From the NCBI RefSeq assembly GCF_049348705.1, contig NZ_CP186485.1, positions 124,001 to 188,000 of the forward strand: a stretch of DNA of 64,000 nucleotides. The letters run 5' to 3'. Below are positions 7,885 to 16,524 of this stretch, one piece after another. The stretch is from Paracoxiella cheracis. GTDB taxonomy: Bacteria > Pseudomonadota > Gammaproteobacteria > Coxiellales > Coxiellaceae. The notes below the pieces were generated by a model. It ran no database searches. It was given only the letters and a program-made list of their open reading frames with translations, and was not told the origin of the DNA. A program made the position numbers and the translations under genes. Within the stretch, counting starts at the first letter, position 1. Each line of letters starts with the position of its first letter.

Positions 7885-8844
7885 CTAATCGACAAACATG
7901 GAACTGACAGATTCTTTTAGGTTGACCCGAGAAATCGTTTCGGCGATCAGGGTGCTGAGCGTGATTTGTTTGATCTTGCCAGATTCTTGTGCGGCTGGTG
8001 TTAATGGAATCGTGTCGCTTACCAAGATTTCGTCAATGTCAGATTTTGTAATATTTTCAATCGCATGACCTGAAAAAACTGGGTGAGTGCAGTAAGCCGA
8101 AACGGTTTCTGCCCCTTTTTGCTTTAAGGCTGTGGCAGCACTGCAAAGCGTGCCGGCGGTATCCACAATGTCATCGACGATCATGCAATGCCTGCCTTCG
8201 ACATTTCCAATGACATTCATCACTTCGGCTTGGTTCGGGCCTGGCCGTCTTTTATCGATGATGGCTAAATCAGAATCGTTCAAGCGTCTTGCAATGGCTC
8301 GTGCTCGCACCACGCCGCCAACGTCGGGTGATACGATCAATGGATTTGGCATTTTATCTAATAGGTTATAGCCCTCGAGGACGGTAATGCTGGCATAGAT
8401 GTTATCCACCGGCATATAAAAGAAGCCTTGAATTTGATCGGCATGAAGATCAACGGTAATCAAGCGGGTAAAGCCCACCTTTTGCATCATGTCAGCTACG
8501 ACTTTAGCGCTGATTGGCACACGAGAGGAACGAACGCGGCGGTCTTGACGAGCGTAACCGAAGTAAGGCACGACGGCGGTAATGCTGTTAGCGGAAGCGC
8601 GGCGAAAGGCATCGCCCATCATCAGCAATTCCATCAGGTTATCGTTAACGGGATCACAGGTTGATTGAATTACATAGATGTCACGGCCACGAACGTTTTC
8701 CTCGATTTCGATGCGGATTTCGCCGTCACTGAATCGACCTACATAAGCCTTACCTAAGGTGGTTTTTAATTCGGCGGCGACCTTTGTCGCTAGCTCGGGA
8801 TTAGCATTACCATGGAATATTCGAACGTCATCGTGATTTGCCAC
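7885..8844 (-). CDS. prs: Ribose-phosphate pyrophosphokinase
   Basis: A 319-residue PRPP synthetase, making phosphoribosyl pyrophosphate from ribose 5-phosphate and ATP for nucleotide, His and Trp synthesis. Visible motifs are the N-terminal GRFSDGEIRIEIEENVRG, the flexible-loop region YFGYARQDRR, the metal site VDLHADQIQGFF, and the PRPP loop VDDIVDTAGT (about residues 222-231). The start is GTG, preceded by AAGGAAA. It is the first gene of the leftward rplY-pth-ychF block, just below tRNA-Gln. Confidence 0.96.
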   Translation of the reverse strand: MANHDDVRIFHGNANPELATKVAAELKTTLGKAYVGRFSDGEIRIEIEENVRGRDIYVIQSTCDPVNDNLMELLMMGDAFRRASANSITAVVPYFGYARQDRRVRSSRVPISAKVVADMMQKVGFTRLITVDLHADQIQGFFYMPVDNIYASITVLEGYNLLDKMPNPLIVSPDVGGVVRARAIARRLNDSDLAIIDKRRPGPNQAEVMNVIGNVEGRHCMIVDDIVDTAGTLCSAATALKQKGAETVSAYCTHPVFSGHAIENITKSDIDEILVSDTIPLTPAAQESGKIKQITLSTLIAETISRVNLKESVSSMFVD

Positions 8845-8908
8845 TGAGTTTCCTTAACGATACTTGAATTGTAGGTAGAAAGTTTACCATAAAATATAGT
8901 TAAAAAAA

Positions 8909-8983
8909 TGGCTGGGGTGCCAGGATTCGAACCTGGGAATGCCGGGATCAAAACCCGGTGCCTTACCGCTTGGCTACACCCCA
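8909..8983 (-). tRNA. tRNA-Gln (TTG)
   Basis: The minus strand reads TGGGGTG at the 5' end, then CCAAGCGGTAAGGC (D-arm), ACCGGGTTTTGATCCCGG with anticodon TTG, T-arm GGTTCGAATCC, and CACCCCA plus discriminator G and an encoded CCA. A tRNA-Gln between prs and the lolB/ispE region is a conserved gammaproteobacterial arrangement. Confidence 0.95.
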
Positions 8984-9077
8984 GCGCAATCATTGAGGGC
9001 GATTGCGGAAAGCCATGTTAACAGCTTTTCCGATAGAGTCAAACAGGTCTTGTGGTCGAAATTCGACCCTGCACTCG

Positions 9078-9692
9078 TTATCGCTTCCAGTGTTTGACGA
9101 CAATTTTCACAGCAATTTGTCTGTTATTTAATTGTAAGGTGCGCGGCAGATCTACCTTACCCACGGGTAAATAATTTGAAAACTGTACATCCCAACCGGC
9201 TTGTCGCAAATAAACCAAATGACCAAACGCATCAAACTTTGCTTGGTATTTACCTGGTGCAGGCAATCCGCGCATCCAATAAAATAAATTGGAAATAGGT
9301 AAGTGCCATCCCAATTGTCTTTGCATCAATTGTTCTGGACTGCGTGCAGAAGCGCGTCGTTTGTTAGAGCGTTGCAGCGTAACATAGCCCGGTCTTCCAG
9401 AAATATCTGCTGTATACGCATCAAGTGCAGAGTGAATGCGAATATTGTAAGAACCACCACGTTGTTGCCAGTCATACGATGCAATCGCGGATTGGTGTGG
9501 CTGTTTGATGCTAAATGCACCATCGATATTCCAGTGCCGCACTCGAGCGAGTGCTTTGCGTCGCTGTTGCCAAGATTCTGTATGATAAGTTACCAGGCCT
9601 GAAGATGGTACGTTCAATGAGGTACATCCCGCGAGCATGATGCTGAGGGCCACTGCACTGAGCGGAAGAATCCATAAAAGTTTTTGCTTCAT
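9078..9692 (-). CDS. lolB: Outer-membrane lipoprotein LolB
   Basis: A 204-residue lipoprotein acceptor that takes lipoproteins from LolA and inserts them into the outer membrane. The signal peptide ends in lipobox LAGC (lipidated Cys about residue 23). The family core is visible in W-rich segments such as RHWNIDGAFSI, YDWQQRGGSYNIRI, LGWHLPISNLFYWMRG and the C-terminal GWDVQFSNY. Start ATG with AAGGAGATC upstream. In most relatives ispE follows directly; here lolB is followed by tRNA-Gln and prs with no ispE. Confidence 0.93.
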   Translation of the reverse strand: MKQKLLWILPLSAVALSIMLAGCTSLNVPSSGLVTYHTESWQQRRKALARVRHWNIDGAFSIKQPHQSAIASYDWQQRGGSYNIRIHSALDAYTADISGRPGYVTLQRSNKRRASARSPEQLMQRQLGWHLPISNLFYWMRGLPAPGKYQAKFDAFGHLVYLRQAGWDVQFSNYLPVGKVDLPRTLQLNNRQIAVKIVVKHWKR

Positions 9693-9713
9693 CGTTGATC
9701 TCCTTATTGACGA

Positions 9714-11162
9714 TTATCTCATAGCAATAGCTTTTTTAATAAACGGTATTAATATTAACGAAATTATCGCTAACGCGATACCAATCAAGCCGATTTTTAC
9801 AAAAGCGTGACTATAAATAGGGTTGGTTGCTATCGCAGTGCCGTGTTTTGGAACCACAGCCATTTTAGCAAAATAAGATGAAATAGCAGCAGATAGACCA
9901 ATAAAGACTTGCCAAACGCCCATTAAAAATCCTTCGGTACCCTCGGGACATAGCCGGCCGACCATGGCCAGCCCGATCGGGCTGATTAATAACTCCGCAG
10001 TAGCAAAAAATAAATAGCCTAGAATCGGCCAACCCATATTTATTTTACCGTGCATGCCTTCTGCAGCAGTAGTTAGGGCGAGTAGTAAAAATCCGATACC
10101 CATAATAAATATGGACAATGTAAATTTTGTGGGTAGCTCCAGGTCTTTATTTCTCCTGCGCAAATAAACCCATAAATAAGAAAAAATGACGCCGACAACA
10201 ATAATGAAAAGAGGATTAAATCCATAAAAAACGGAAGGCGGAATGATTGTATCAAAGATCGCGCGATTCACATTGTTCTTTATGAATATAGTTATCAATG
10301 AGGGTTCTAATGTGTATAAAGACCAAAAGCCAATGGAAAGAATTGAGAGCAATATAAAGGCAAACAACTTATAGCGAGCTGCTCGTGTTTTTTGATAGAG
10401 TGCAAACACGAAAATACCAATGATAATGACTGCGCCAAAGGCGAGTATGAGTTCGTTACTGATTGCTGCAATTTTTAATAAATAATAACCGATAGGTAAC
10501 GGAATGAGAGCAGTGACGATTAACGCCAGCGTCATATTCAACTGACTCCACTTGAGTCGCGCCGTTAAATCGCGTGTGGGATGAGGAATAATGGTGTTGT
10601 GACCAATATAAAATGCGAGCAATGAGGTCACAGAGACGATTGCAGAAACTAGAAAAGCAACGTGAAAGCTGACTAATTTTTCGATGTAACCTCCCGCGAT
10701 CGATGCGATGAGATAGCTAACATTCATTATCAAATAAAACCAGGTAAATCCACTTTCTCGCCGCACATCATTTTTTTCATACATTTTACCAAGCAAGACT
10801 AGAAATGCAGGTAACTCCAAGCTTGCACCGCAGATAAAAAGTGAGAGAGAAAAATAGAGCATAGTGCGATTGGGGATGCTGAGTAAAAATAACCCGATGA
10901 CAGCAAAAATGATGCCGTAAACATAAGACCTTTTGTAGCCGAACCAATCGGACAAGCGACCGCTATAAACAGGCAAGATATATAAGAAGCTAAAGAAGGT
11001 AGCAAATAAAGTGTATGCCTGTGCAGTAGGGAATTTTAGAACTTCTGTGAGATATAAAACAAGTAATGTGATTAGAACGCCTAAACCAAAACTAAACAAA
11101 GCAAACGAAATGGCAATAAACCACAATCCTTTGGGTTGTTTTGTAGTGTCGTGATTTTCCAC
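9714..11162 (-). CDS. POT-family proton-dependent oligopeptide transporter
   Basis: An inner-membrane MFS-fold peptide transporter of about 482 residues with 12-14 predicted helices. The POT signature region is visible: a first helix with FALFSFGLGV, GRLSDWFGYKRSYVYG after the second helix, and later helices with the conserved WPILGYLFFATAELLISPIGLAMVGRL pattern (shown in part: FFATAELLISPIGLAMVGRL). The GTG start at 11162 has AGGAG five bases upstream; an in-frame GTG at 11195 has none. Such carriers bring in di- and tripeptides, useful to an organism dependent on host amino acids. Exact substrate unknown. Confidence 0.88.
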   Translation of the reverse strand: MENHDTTKQPKGLWFIAISFALFSFGLGVLITLLVLYLTEVLKFPTAQAYTLFATFFSFLYILPVYSGRLSDWFGYKRSYVYGIIFAVIGLFLLSIPNRTMLYFSLSLFICGASLELPAFLVLLGKMYEKNDVRRESGFTWFYLIMNVSYLIASIAGGYIEKLVSFHVAFLVSAIVSVTSLLAFYIGHNTIIPHPTRDLTARLKWSQLNMTLALIVTALIPLPIGYYLLKIAAISNELILAFGAVIIIGIFVFALYQKTRAARYKLFAFILLSILSIGFWSLYTLEPSLITIFIKNNVNRAIFDTIIPPSVFYGFNPLFIIVVGVIFSYLWVYLRRRNKDLELPTKFTLSIFIMGIGFLLLALTTAAEGMHGKINMGWPILGYLFFATAELLISPIGLAMVGRLCPEGTEGFLMGVWQVFIGLSAAISSYFAKMAVVPKHGTAIATNPIYSHAFVKIGLIGIALAIISLILIPFIKKAIAMR

Positions 11163-11315
11163 TCGTTCTCCTGGAGTGATCTCCACGATGTTCACAACCT
11201 TGTCGTTTTTTATTTTACTAATCAGTTAGCGAAATAAAATTTCGTGAACATCGTGGTTATAATTACATTTGCAACTGTATCAAAAAAAATCAATATAATA
11301 AAGTGAAATATTGCT

Positions 11316-12059
11316 CTAAAGAAATGCTGATTTACCACCATCAACATTTAAAATGTGTCCGGTAATATGAGAGTGCTGAATAAGAAAAATAACTGCACTG
11401 GCAATATCGTTTGGCTCACCTTTGCGTTTTAAAATCGTTCGATCAATACTTTTTAATTTTGTTGCTTCATCGGGAGCGTTTTTACCCTCAGGCCATAATG
11501 TCGGTCCAGGCGCCACAGCATTGACGCGAATTTCTGGTCCTAATTCCAACGCCAATGCTTTTGTTAACATATTTAGACCGGCTTTCGCAGTGCAATAAAC
11601 AGCATAATTTTTTAGCGGGAGTAGCGCGTTCACATCGCTGATATTCACAATACATCCTTGTGTTTGGCGTAAATAAGGTGTCGCTGTTTGCGATAAAAAA
11701 TAAGGTGCTTTTAAATTACTCGCCATCAGTGTTTGCCACTGTGCTTCGGTAGTCTTTCCCATCTTTGTTGGGAAATAGTCTGAAGCGTTGTTAATAAGAA
11801 CATCGAGACGTTGCCATTGTTGGTGAGCTTCTTTAATTAATTTTAGCAGTGAAGGCGTGTTTTCAAAATCAGCCTGGATGGTGACGGCTGAATTAGCGCG
11901 TGTGTCATTTAGAGACTGACAAAGTGCCTCTGCATCTGTTTTTGAATGACGATAGTGGATAACAACATTATATTCATTAGCGTGTAACAAACGTGCGAAC
12001 GATGCCCCAAGGCGTTTTGCAGCACCGGTGATGAGTGCAACGGGTCGATTTGACTTCAT
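11316..12059 (-). CDS. Pteridine reductase (PTR1/FolM-like SDR)
   Basis: A 247-residue short-chain dehydrogenase/reductase. The Rossmann motif TGAAKRLGASFARLL (residues 12-26) is of the TGxxxRLG type, with the RxS/HYRHS region typical of NADPH-using pteridine reductases. NNASDYFP lies in the middle, the catalytic Ser is in NISDV, and YCTAKAG (YxxxK) is about residue 155. It would reduce dihydropterins or dihydrofolate, possibly helping or replacing DHFR. It is divergent from the MidA-like and PTPS genes with only 27 bases between starts, suggesting shared control of a pterin locus. ATG start with AGGAAAT upstream. Confidence 0.85.
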   Translation of the reverse strand: MKSNRPVALITGAAKRLGASFARLLHANEYNVVIHYRHSKTDAEALCQSLNDTRANSAVTIQADFENTPSLLKLIKEAHQQWQRLDVLINNASDYFPTKMGKTTEAQWQTLMASNLKAPYFLSQTATPYLRQTQGCIVNISDVNALLPLKNYAVYCTAKAGLNMLTKALALELGPEIRVNAVAPGPTLWPEGKNAPDEATKLKSIDRTILKRKGEPNDIASAVIFLIQHSHITGHILNVDGGKSAFL

Positions 12060-12086
12060 ACAGATTTCCTATACAGTAGCCCAACA

Positions 12087-13244
12087 ATGAATGAAGATAA
12101 CTTACCAGCTCCAGATCCAATTGCAAAGGCTCATAGTGACGCACTGCGCTCGCAAATCATTGAAGAAATTACTGCGAATGGCCCCATGCCCTTTGCACGG
12201 TATATGCAGCTTGCACTTTATGCGCGGGCTTTGGGTTATTACAGTGCAGGCTCACAAAAGTTTGGTGCGGCTGGGGACTTTGTGACGGCGCCGGAGATAT
12301 CGCCCCTATTTTCACAGTGTGTGGCGAGACAGTGTGAGCAGGTATTGCGAGATCTTACAGATGCTGACATTTTAGAGTTAGGCGCTGGATCTGGTGCCAT
12401 GGCATTAGCGATGCTTCAGGAATGGGAACGACGCAAGCAATTACCCCGTCATTATTATATTTTAGATCTCAGTGCAGATTTGCGTGATCGTCAGCAACGC
12501 TTATTCCAAACGCATGCGCCGCATTTATTGCCTAAAGTAATTTGGTTGGATCATCTGCCAGAAAAAAAAATCAAGGGCGTTATCGTCGGTAATGAAGTTA
12601 TGGATGCGATGCCAGTGCATAAATTTAAGAAGAAAAATGGCATACAGGAATATTATGTAACTCTTAAAGAAGGTAAATTTACCCGGCTTCTCGCTGAACC
12701 TAGCGTGCCGTCGCTTAAACAGGCTATTGAAGATTTAGATATTGGGCTCCCCGAAGATTATGAGTCTGAAATTAATCTTTTGTTAAGGCCGTGGATTACA
12801 AGTTTGTCGGATATACTGGAGCAAGGGCTGATTTTGTTAATCGATTATGGGTTTCCGACTCGTGAATATTATCATCCGGATCGAAATACTGGCACGTTGA
12901 TGTGTCATTATCGTCATCATGCGCATACGGATCCTTTTTTGTATCCCGGCATTCAAGATATTACTGCGCATGTTGATTTTACTGCTGTTGCAAAAGCTGC
13001 CGCTATGAATAAACTGACTGTTGCTGGTTATACACATCAGGCGGGATTTTTGTTAGCTTGTGGTATTGATTCGATGTTGCCGAGTGTTGATGACGTGGAG
13101 TCCCATTACAATTTTGCACAACAAGTAAAATTGTTAACATTGCCGAGTGAGATGGGTGAGTTGTTTAAAGCGATTGCCTTAACGCGAAATTATGACAAAG
13201 ATTTGATGGGTTTTTCAATGATGAGTCAGCTGGAGAAACTATAA
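12087..13244 (+). CDS. MidA/NDUFAF7-like SAM-dependent methyltransferase
   Basis: A 385-residue protein of the COG1565 family. It shows the N-terminal PMPFARYMQLALY and GYYSAG segments, FGAAGDFVTAPEISPLFSQC, the SAM loop ILELGAGSGAMA (about residues 94-105), GNEVMDAMPVHKF, and LLIDYGFP. Mitochondrial relatives methylate an arginine of complex I subunit NDUFS2; the bacterial substrate is not established. It overlaps the next gene by one base (TAATG), so the two are almost certainly cotranscribed. No good ribosome-binding site is visible before the ATG, and the tiny divergent gap suggests a short-leader transcript. Confidence 0.87.
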   Translation: MNEDNLPAPDPIAKAHSDALRSQIIEEITANGPMPFARYMQLALYARALGYYSAGSQKFGAAGDFVTAPEISPLFSQCVARQCEQVLRDLTDADILELGAGSGAMALAMLQEWERRKQLPRHYYILDLSADLRDRQQRLFQTHAPHLLPKVIWLDHLPEKKIKGVIVGNEVMDAMPVHKFKKKNGIQEYYVTLKEGKFTRLLAEPSVPSLKQAIEDLDIGLPEDYESEINLLLRPWITSLSDILEQGLILLIDYGFPTREYYHPDRNTGTLMCHYRHHAHTDPFLYPGIQDITAHVDFTAVAKAAAMNKLTVAGYTHQAGFLLACGIDSMLPSVDDVESHYNFAQQVKLLTLPSEMGELFKAIALTRNYDKDLMGFSMMSQLEKL

Positions 13245-13735
13245 TGGCAAGATTAGTCGTGTTAGAATTTTATGAAGGTCCTTATACCTTTTCTGCTGGG
13301 CATTTTACCATTTTTTCTAAAACGACGCGTGAACGTTTGCACGGCCACAATTATTCACTTGCAGCTACCGTCACCGCCGCCATACAAGAACCCGGGATAA
13401 CTTTTAATTATACTATTTTTAAAGATCGCCTAAAGTCTTTGTGTAATGCGCTGCACTGCCATTTTTTGTTACCCAAAAATTCTCCTTATTTATCCATAGA
13501 CGAAGATGCTGATTATTATCACGTGACATTCAATCATGAAAAAATCCCTTTTTTAAAAAATGATGTCATAATGTTGCCTGTCGAAAATACAACGCTTGAA
13601 GATTTGTCGCGGTGGTTTTTAAATGAAATCGTGAGTGATGAGAAGTTCATTGCAGATCACGTTATTTCATCCGTTACAATCAAAGTGTTTAATGGCCCAG
13701 AGCAAAGTGCTAGCATGACTTGGGATGCTGATTAA
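13244..13735 (+). CDS. 6-pyruvoyl-tetrahydropterin synthase family, PTPS-III-like
   Basis: A 163-residue COG0720 protein. Zinc ligands are His20 (SAGHF) and His33/His35 (LHGHNY). The residue pattern before the zinc pair is E30-R-L-H-G-H, i.e. ExxHGH. There is no cysteine in the first 60 residues, whereas QueD and animal PTPS use a catalytic Cys just before this motif. ExxHGH without Cys is the signature I associate with PTPS-III, which makes 6-hydroxymethyl-dihydropterin and bypasses FolB in folate synthesis. Coupling to the MidA-like gene and divergence from a pteridine reductase support a pterin/folate role. A QueD-like role in queuosine synthesis is less likely because the Cys is missing. 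Confidence 0.75.
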   Translation: MARLVVLEFYEGPYTFSAGHFTIFSKTTRERLHGHNYSLAATVTAAIQEPGITFNYTIFKDRLKSLCNALHCHFLLPKNSPYLSIDEDADYYHVTFNHEKIPFLKNDVIMLPVENTTLEDLSRWFLNEIVSDEKFIADHVISSVTIKVFNGPEQSASMTWDAD

Positions 13736-13783
13736 TATTCAAATAGTTTTAAAAAGCAAGGGATATAGCTTGTTTAAATAGCA

Positions 13784-13908
13784 TTTCAATTGCGGCAAAG
13801 AGAAGGGATTTGTGTTTTCGGGCGTTAGTGCCAGGATGGCACTAAGCAGCCTAAGGATGGCACCTCCCGAAAACACAAATCCCTTCTCGTATTGGCAAGC
13901 AATTGAAA
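13784..13908. repeat. TTTCAATTGC-family palindromic element (copy 2)
   Basis: Outer arms TTTCAATTGC and GCAATTGAAA; middle arms GAGAAGGGATTTGTGTTTTC and its near-perfect complement before the right end; inner hairpin AGTGCCA/TGGCACT. Just outside, ACAAGGGATACACTTTA matches, in inverse orientation, the left flank of the copy at 18107. It fills the convergent gap between the PTPS gene and cca. Confidence 0.8.
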
Positions 13909-13947
13909 TTCTAGACAAGGGATACACTTTAAAAAACAATTTAAATA

Positions 13948-15036
13948 TTACTGAATAGCGGTTTGGATGGCGTCGAGGCGTAATTTTTTAAGTGCTTTTG
14001 CAAAATCTTCACCTTTTAAATTTTTATCTTGCAATGGCTTAATATCGACGGACTTGATGGCATCAATCGCTTTTTGAACGATTGCTTCAGAAGACTCATT
14101 AAAAGTGGGATTACTTGCCTTTATGGCAACGAGAAAATCCTGAAAACGCTCAGGGCGACGAAGTGCATCGACAGCTAAAATAAAGATTAATAACTTTTTT
14201 GCATCAGCATGATGAATATCTTTAAAATAATCACCTTGTCGTGACGCTAACAATGCTAAATCCGAATAATCATTAGGAATGCGATAGCGGCGACACAGGG
14301 TTTGAATATCGTCTTCGGGTACACGATGCAATAAAGCCGCGAATCGTATGGTGGCTGAATCAGTTATACTTGTTGCAGACTTTAACGCAACCATGCCCTC
14401 ACCTTTTATATTAATCTGCGGAAATAAAATGGATAATGCATCGCAGGCTGCCAACGTTTCAAAAAAGCGGGCGGGTTGCTCATTGACTAAAGCGCGCTCT
14501 AATTCCTGCCATACACGTTCAGCAACAAGTGCATCGACTTCGCCAGCGATGACCATCTTGTGCATGAGTTCGAGCGTATCGGGATGAATTTTAAAATCGG
14601 GAAACTTTGCACTAAAGCGCGCAAGGCGTAAGATTCGTACGGGATCTTCTTGAAAAGCCGGTGAAACATGTCGCATGATTTTATTTTTTAAATCCGCTTG
14701 CCCGCCATAAGGATCGATCAACTTGCCGTCGGGAGATTGTGCCATGGCGTTGATGGTTAAATCACGACGTTTAAGATCATCCTCAAGTGTGACATCGCTC
14801 GATGCGTGAAAAGTAAATCCTTTATAACCTTTGCCTACTTTGCGTTCCGTGCGGGCAAGTGCGTACTCTTCATGTGTTTTAGGGTGTAAAAATACAGGGA
14901 AATCTTTACCCACCGGTTTAAAACCTTGCGCAATCATGTCTTCTGGCGAGGCGCCAACGACAACCCAATCTTTTTCTTTGACGGGTAAGCCCAATAGAGT
15001 GTCACGAACAGCACCGCCTACTAAATAGATCTGCAA
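13948..15036 (-). CDS. cca: CCA-adding tRNA nucleotidyltransferase, HD motif absent
   Basis: A 362-residue class II CCA-adding enzyme. The nucleotidyltransferase core is intact: LVGGAVRDTLLG (residues 4-15), the RDLTINAMA motif, and RILRLARFSAKF. It adds CCA to tRNA 3' ends; the tRNA-Met gene in this window needs it. Compared with E. coli (412 aa) the C-terminus is short. The phosphohydrolase His-Asp pair in the segment RFAALLHDLGK is replaced by RFAALLHRVPED, so the HD activities are probably lost. The start is TTG, giving QIYLVGG as in the family, with GAGGA upstream. Confidence 0.92.
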   Translation of the reverse strand: MQIYLVGGAVRDTLLGLPVKEKDWVVVGASPEDMIAQGFKPVGKDFPVFLHPKTHEEYALARTERKVGKGYKGFTFHASSDVTLEDDLKRRDLTINAMAQSPDGKLIDPYGGQADLKNKIMRHVSPAFQEDPVRILRLARFSAKFPDFKIHPDTLELMHKMVIAGEVDALVAERVWQELERALVNEQPARFFETLAACDALSILFPQINIKGEGMVALKSATSITDSATIRFAALLHRVPEDDIQTLCRRYRIPNDYSDLALLASRQGDYFKDIHHADAKKLLIFILAVDALRRPERFQDFLVAIKASNPTFNESSEAIVQKAIDAIKSVDIKPLQDKNLKGEDFAKALKKLRLDAIQTAIQ

Positions 15037-15107
15037 ATGTGTTATCCTCGGTCAAAACAAATTACCGCAGCTTCGCTGCAGGACATAACAATAATACGGG
15101 CATTATT

Positions 15108-15965
15108 ATGACGAAACAATCATCGGTTGGCATGCATAAATTCTTACCACATCACGCGTTGTCCTTGCTGGTTGGTTGGTTGGCGGATCGACGTTGGAAG
15201 TGGCTTAAAAATCGATTTATTGCCTGGTTTATTAAACGATACAACGTCGATATGACTGAAGCTTTGTATTCCGATTATCATGCCTACTCGACATTTAATG
15301 AATTTTTTACGCGTCATTTGAGATCGGGTGTGCGTCCAGTTGATGCAAACCCAAATGCAATCATTTCACCGGTTGATGGTGCCGTTAGCGAACTGGGACG
15401 TTTGACGGGTGATCGTATTTTGCAGGCTAAAGGAAAATTCTATGATTTAACCGCTTTGTTAGGCGGGTGCGCAGAACATGTGGAATGCTTTCAAGAAGGT
15501 GAATTTTTAACAGCGTATTTAGCACCGAAAGATTACCATCGTATCCATATGCCCATTGCGGGTCGTTTGCTTGAAATGATTCATGTGCCAGGACGATTAT
15601 TTTCAGTAAATCCTATTTCTGTTGCACATATTGATAATTTATTTGCGCGCAATGAACGGGTGGTCTGTTTGTTTGAAACAGCCCTTGGACCCATGGCAAT
15701 GGTGATTGTGGGTGCGATGTTGGTGGGTAGCATCGTCACAGTTTGGCATGGCCAGGTTACACCGCCCACACGAAAAACCGTGCATCGTTTTAATGATCAT
15801 AAAGAAAATATTGAGTTAGGTCGTGGTGATGAGATTGGTCATTTTAAAATCGGTTCGACGGTAATTTTATTATTTCCAAAAAATTCAATTACATGGCATG
15901 AGCGTTTAAAAGCTGATAGCATTATCAAATTGGGGGAGATGATTGCGACTCCCAAAAACAAATAG
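15108..15965 (+). CDS. psd: Phosphatidylserine decarboxylase proenzyme
   Basis: A 285-residue inner-membrane enzyme making phosphatidylethanolamine from phosphatidylserine. Visible features are FNEFFTRHLR (about residues 64-73), SPVDG, DYHRIHMP with a catalytic-site His, and the self-cleavage motif IGST (about 255-258), a common variant of LGST, where the serine becomes the pyruvoyl group. The ATG at 15108 is taken as start; an in-frame ATG at 15039 lies too close to the divergent cca start. sodC follows after nine bases, so the two are probably cotranscribed. Confidence 0.94.
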   Translation: MTKQSSVGMHKFLPHHALSLLVGWLADRRWKWLKNRFIAWFIKRYNVDMTEALYSDYHAYSTFNEFFTRHLRSGVRPVDANPNAIISPVDGAVSELGRLTGDRILQAKGKFYDLTALLGGCAEHVECFQEGEFLTAYLAPKDYHRIHMPIAGRLLEMIHVPGRLFSVNPISVAHIDNLFARNERVVCLFETALGPMAMVIVGAMLVGSIVTVWHGQVTPPTRKTVHRFNDHKENIELGRGDEIGHFKIGSTVILLFPKNSITWHERLKADSIIKLGEMIATPKNK

Positions 15966-15974
15966 AGGGTGTCG

Positions 15975-16493
15975 ATGATGTCAAAGTGGATGCTTGCGTT
16001 AATAACGTTAATACTGTCATGTTTTTTATTAGTTACTTCAAATGGTTTTGCAAAATCCGTGACGGTAAAACTTTATCGTGTTGCACCAACAGGTCATGGT
16101 GCATCGATTGGCTCGGTTGAATTGACCGACACACGATACGGTATGTTAATCACTCCTCTTCTCCATACTTTGCCACCAGGAATTCACGGTTTTCACGTTC
16201 ATGTGAATCCATCTTGTGCTGATAATGGCGAAGCTGCCGGTGGTCATTTTGATCCACAAAACACGGGTGAACATTTAGGGCCTTATAATTCAAATGGTCA
16301 TTTAGGCGATTTACCTGCATTGACGGTTGATCAGGACGGTAGTGTGACTTTGCCTGTGTTAGCACCCCGCTTGAAAGTTTCACAGGTCATCGGTCATTCT
16401 GTAATTTTCCATGTTGGCGGTGACAATTATTCCGACACACCTGAAAAATTAGGTGGCGGTGATGGTCGATTAGCGTGCGGTATCATTAAATAG
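15975..16493 (+). CDS. sodC: Periplasmic Cu,Zn superoxide dismutase
   Basis: A 172-residue exported SodC. Signal peptide residues 1-27 or so (hydrophobic LALITLILSCFLLV, cleavage near GFAK). Copper and zinc ligands are visible in GFHVHVNPSC (two His), AAGGHFDP, HLGDLPAL and SVIFHVGGDNY; the disulfide cysteines are in NPSC and LACGI. It converts superoxide to hydrogen peroxide in the periplasm, which protects intracellular bacteria from phagocyte oxidants. ATG 15975 is preferred: AGAGGG lies five bases before it, whereas the in-frame GTG at 15969 overlaps that site. Confidence 0.94.
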   Translation: MMSKWMLALITLILSCFLLVTSNGFAKSVTVKLYRVAPTGHGASIGSVELTDTRYGMLITPLLHTLPPGIHGFHVHVNPSCADNGEAAGGHFDPQNTGEHLGPYNSNGHLGDLPALTVDQDGSVTLPVLAPRLKVSQVIGHSVIFHVGGDNYSDTPEKLGGGDGRLACGIIK

Positions 16494-16524
16494 TTATCGT
16501 GAATTAGCGAAGCCACAAACTAAA

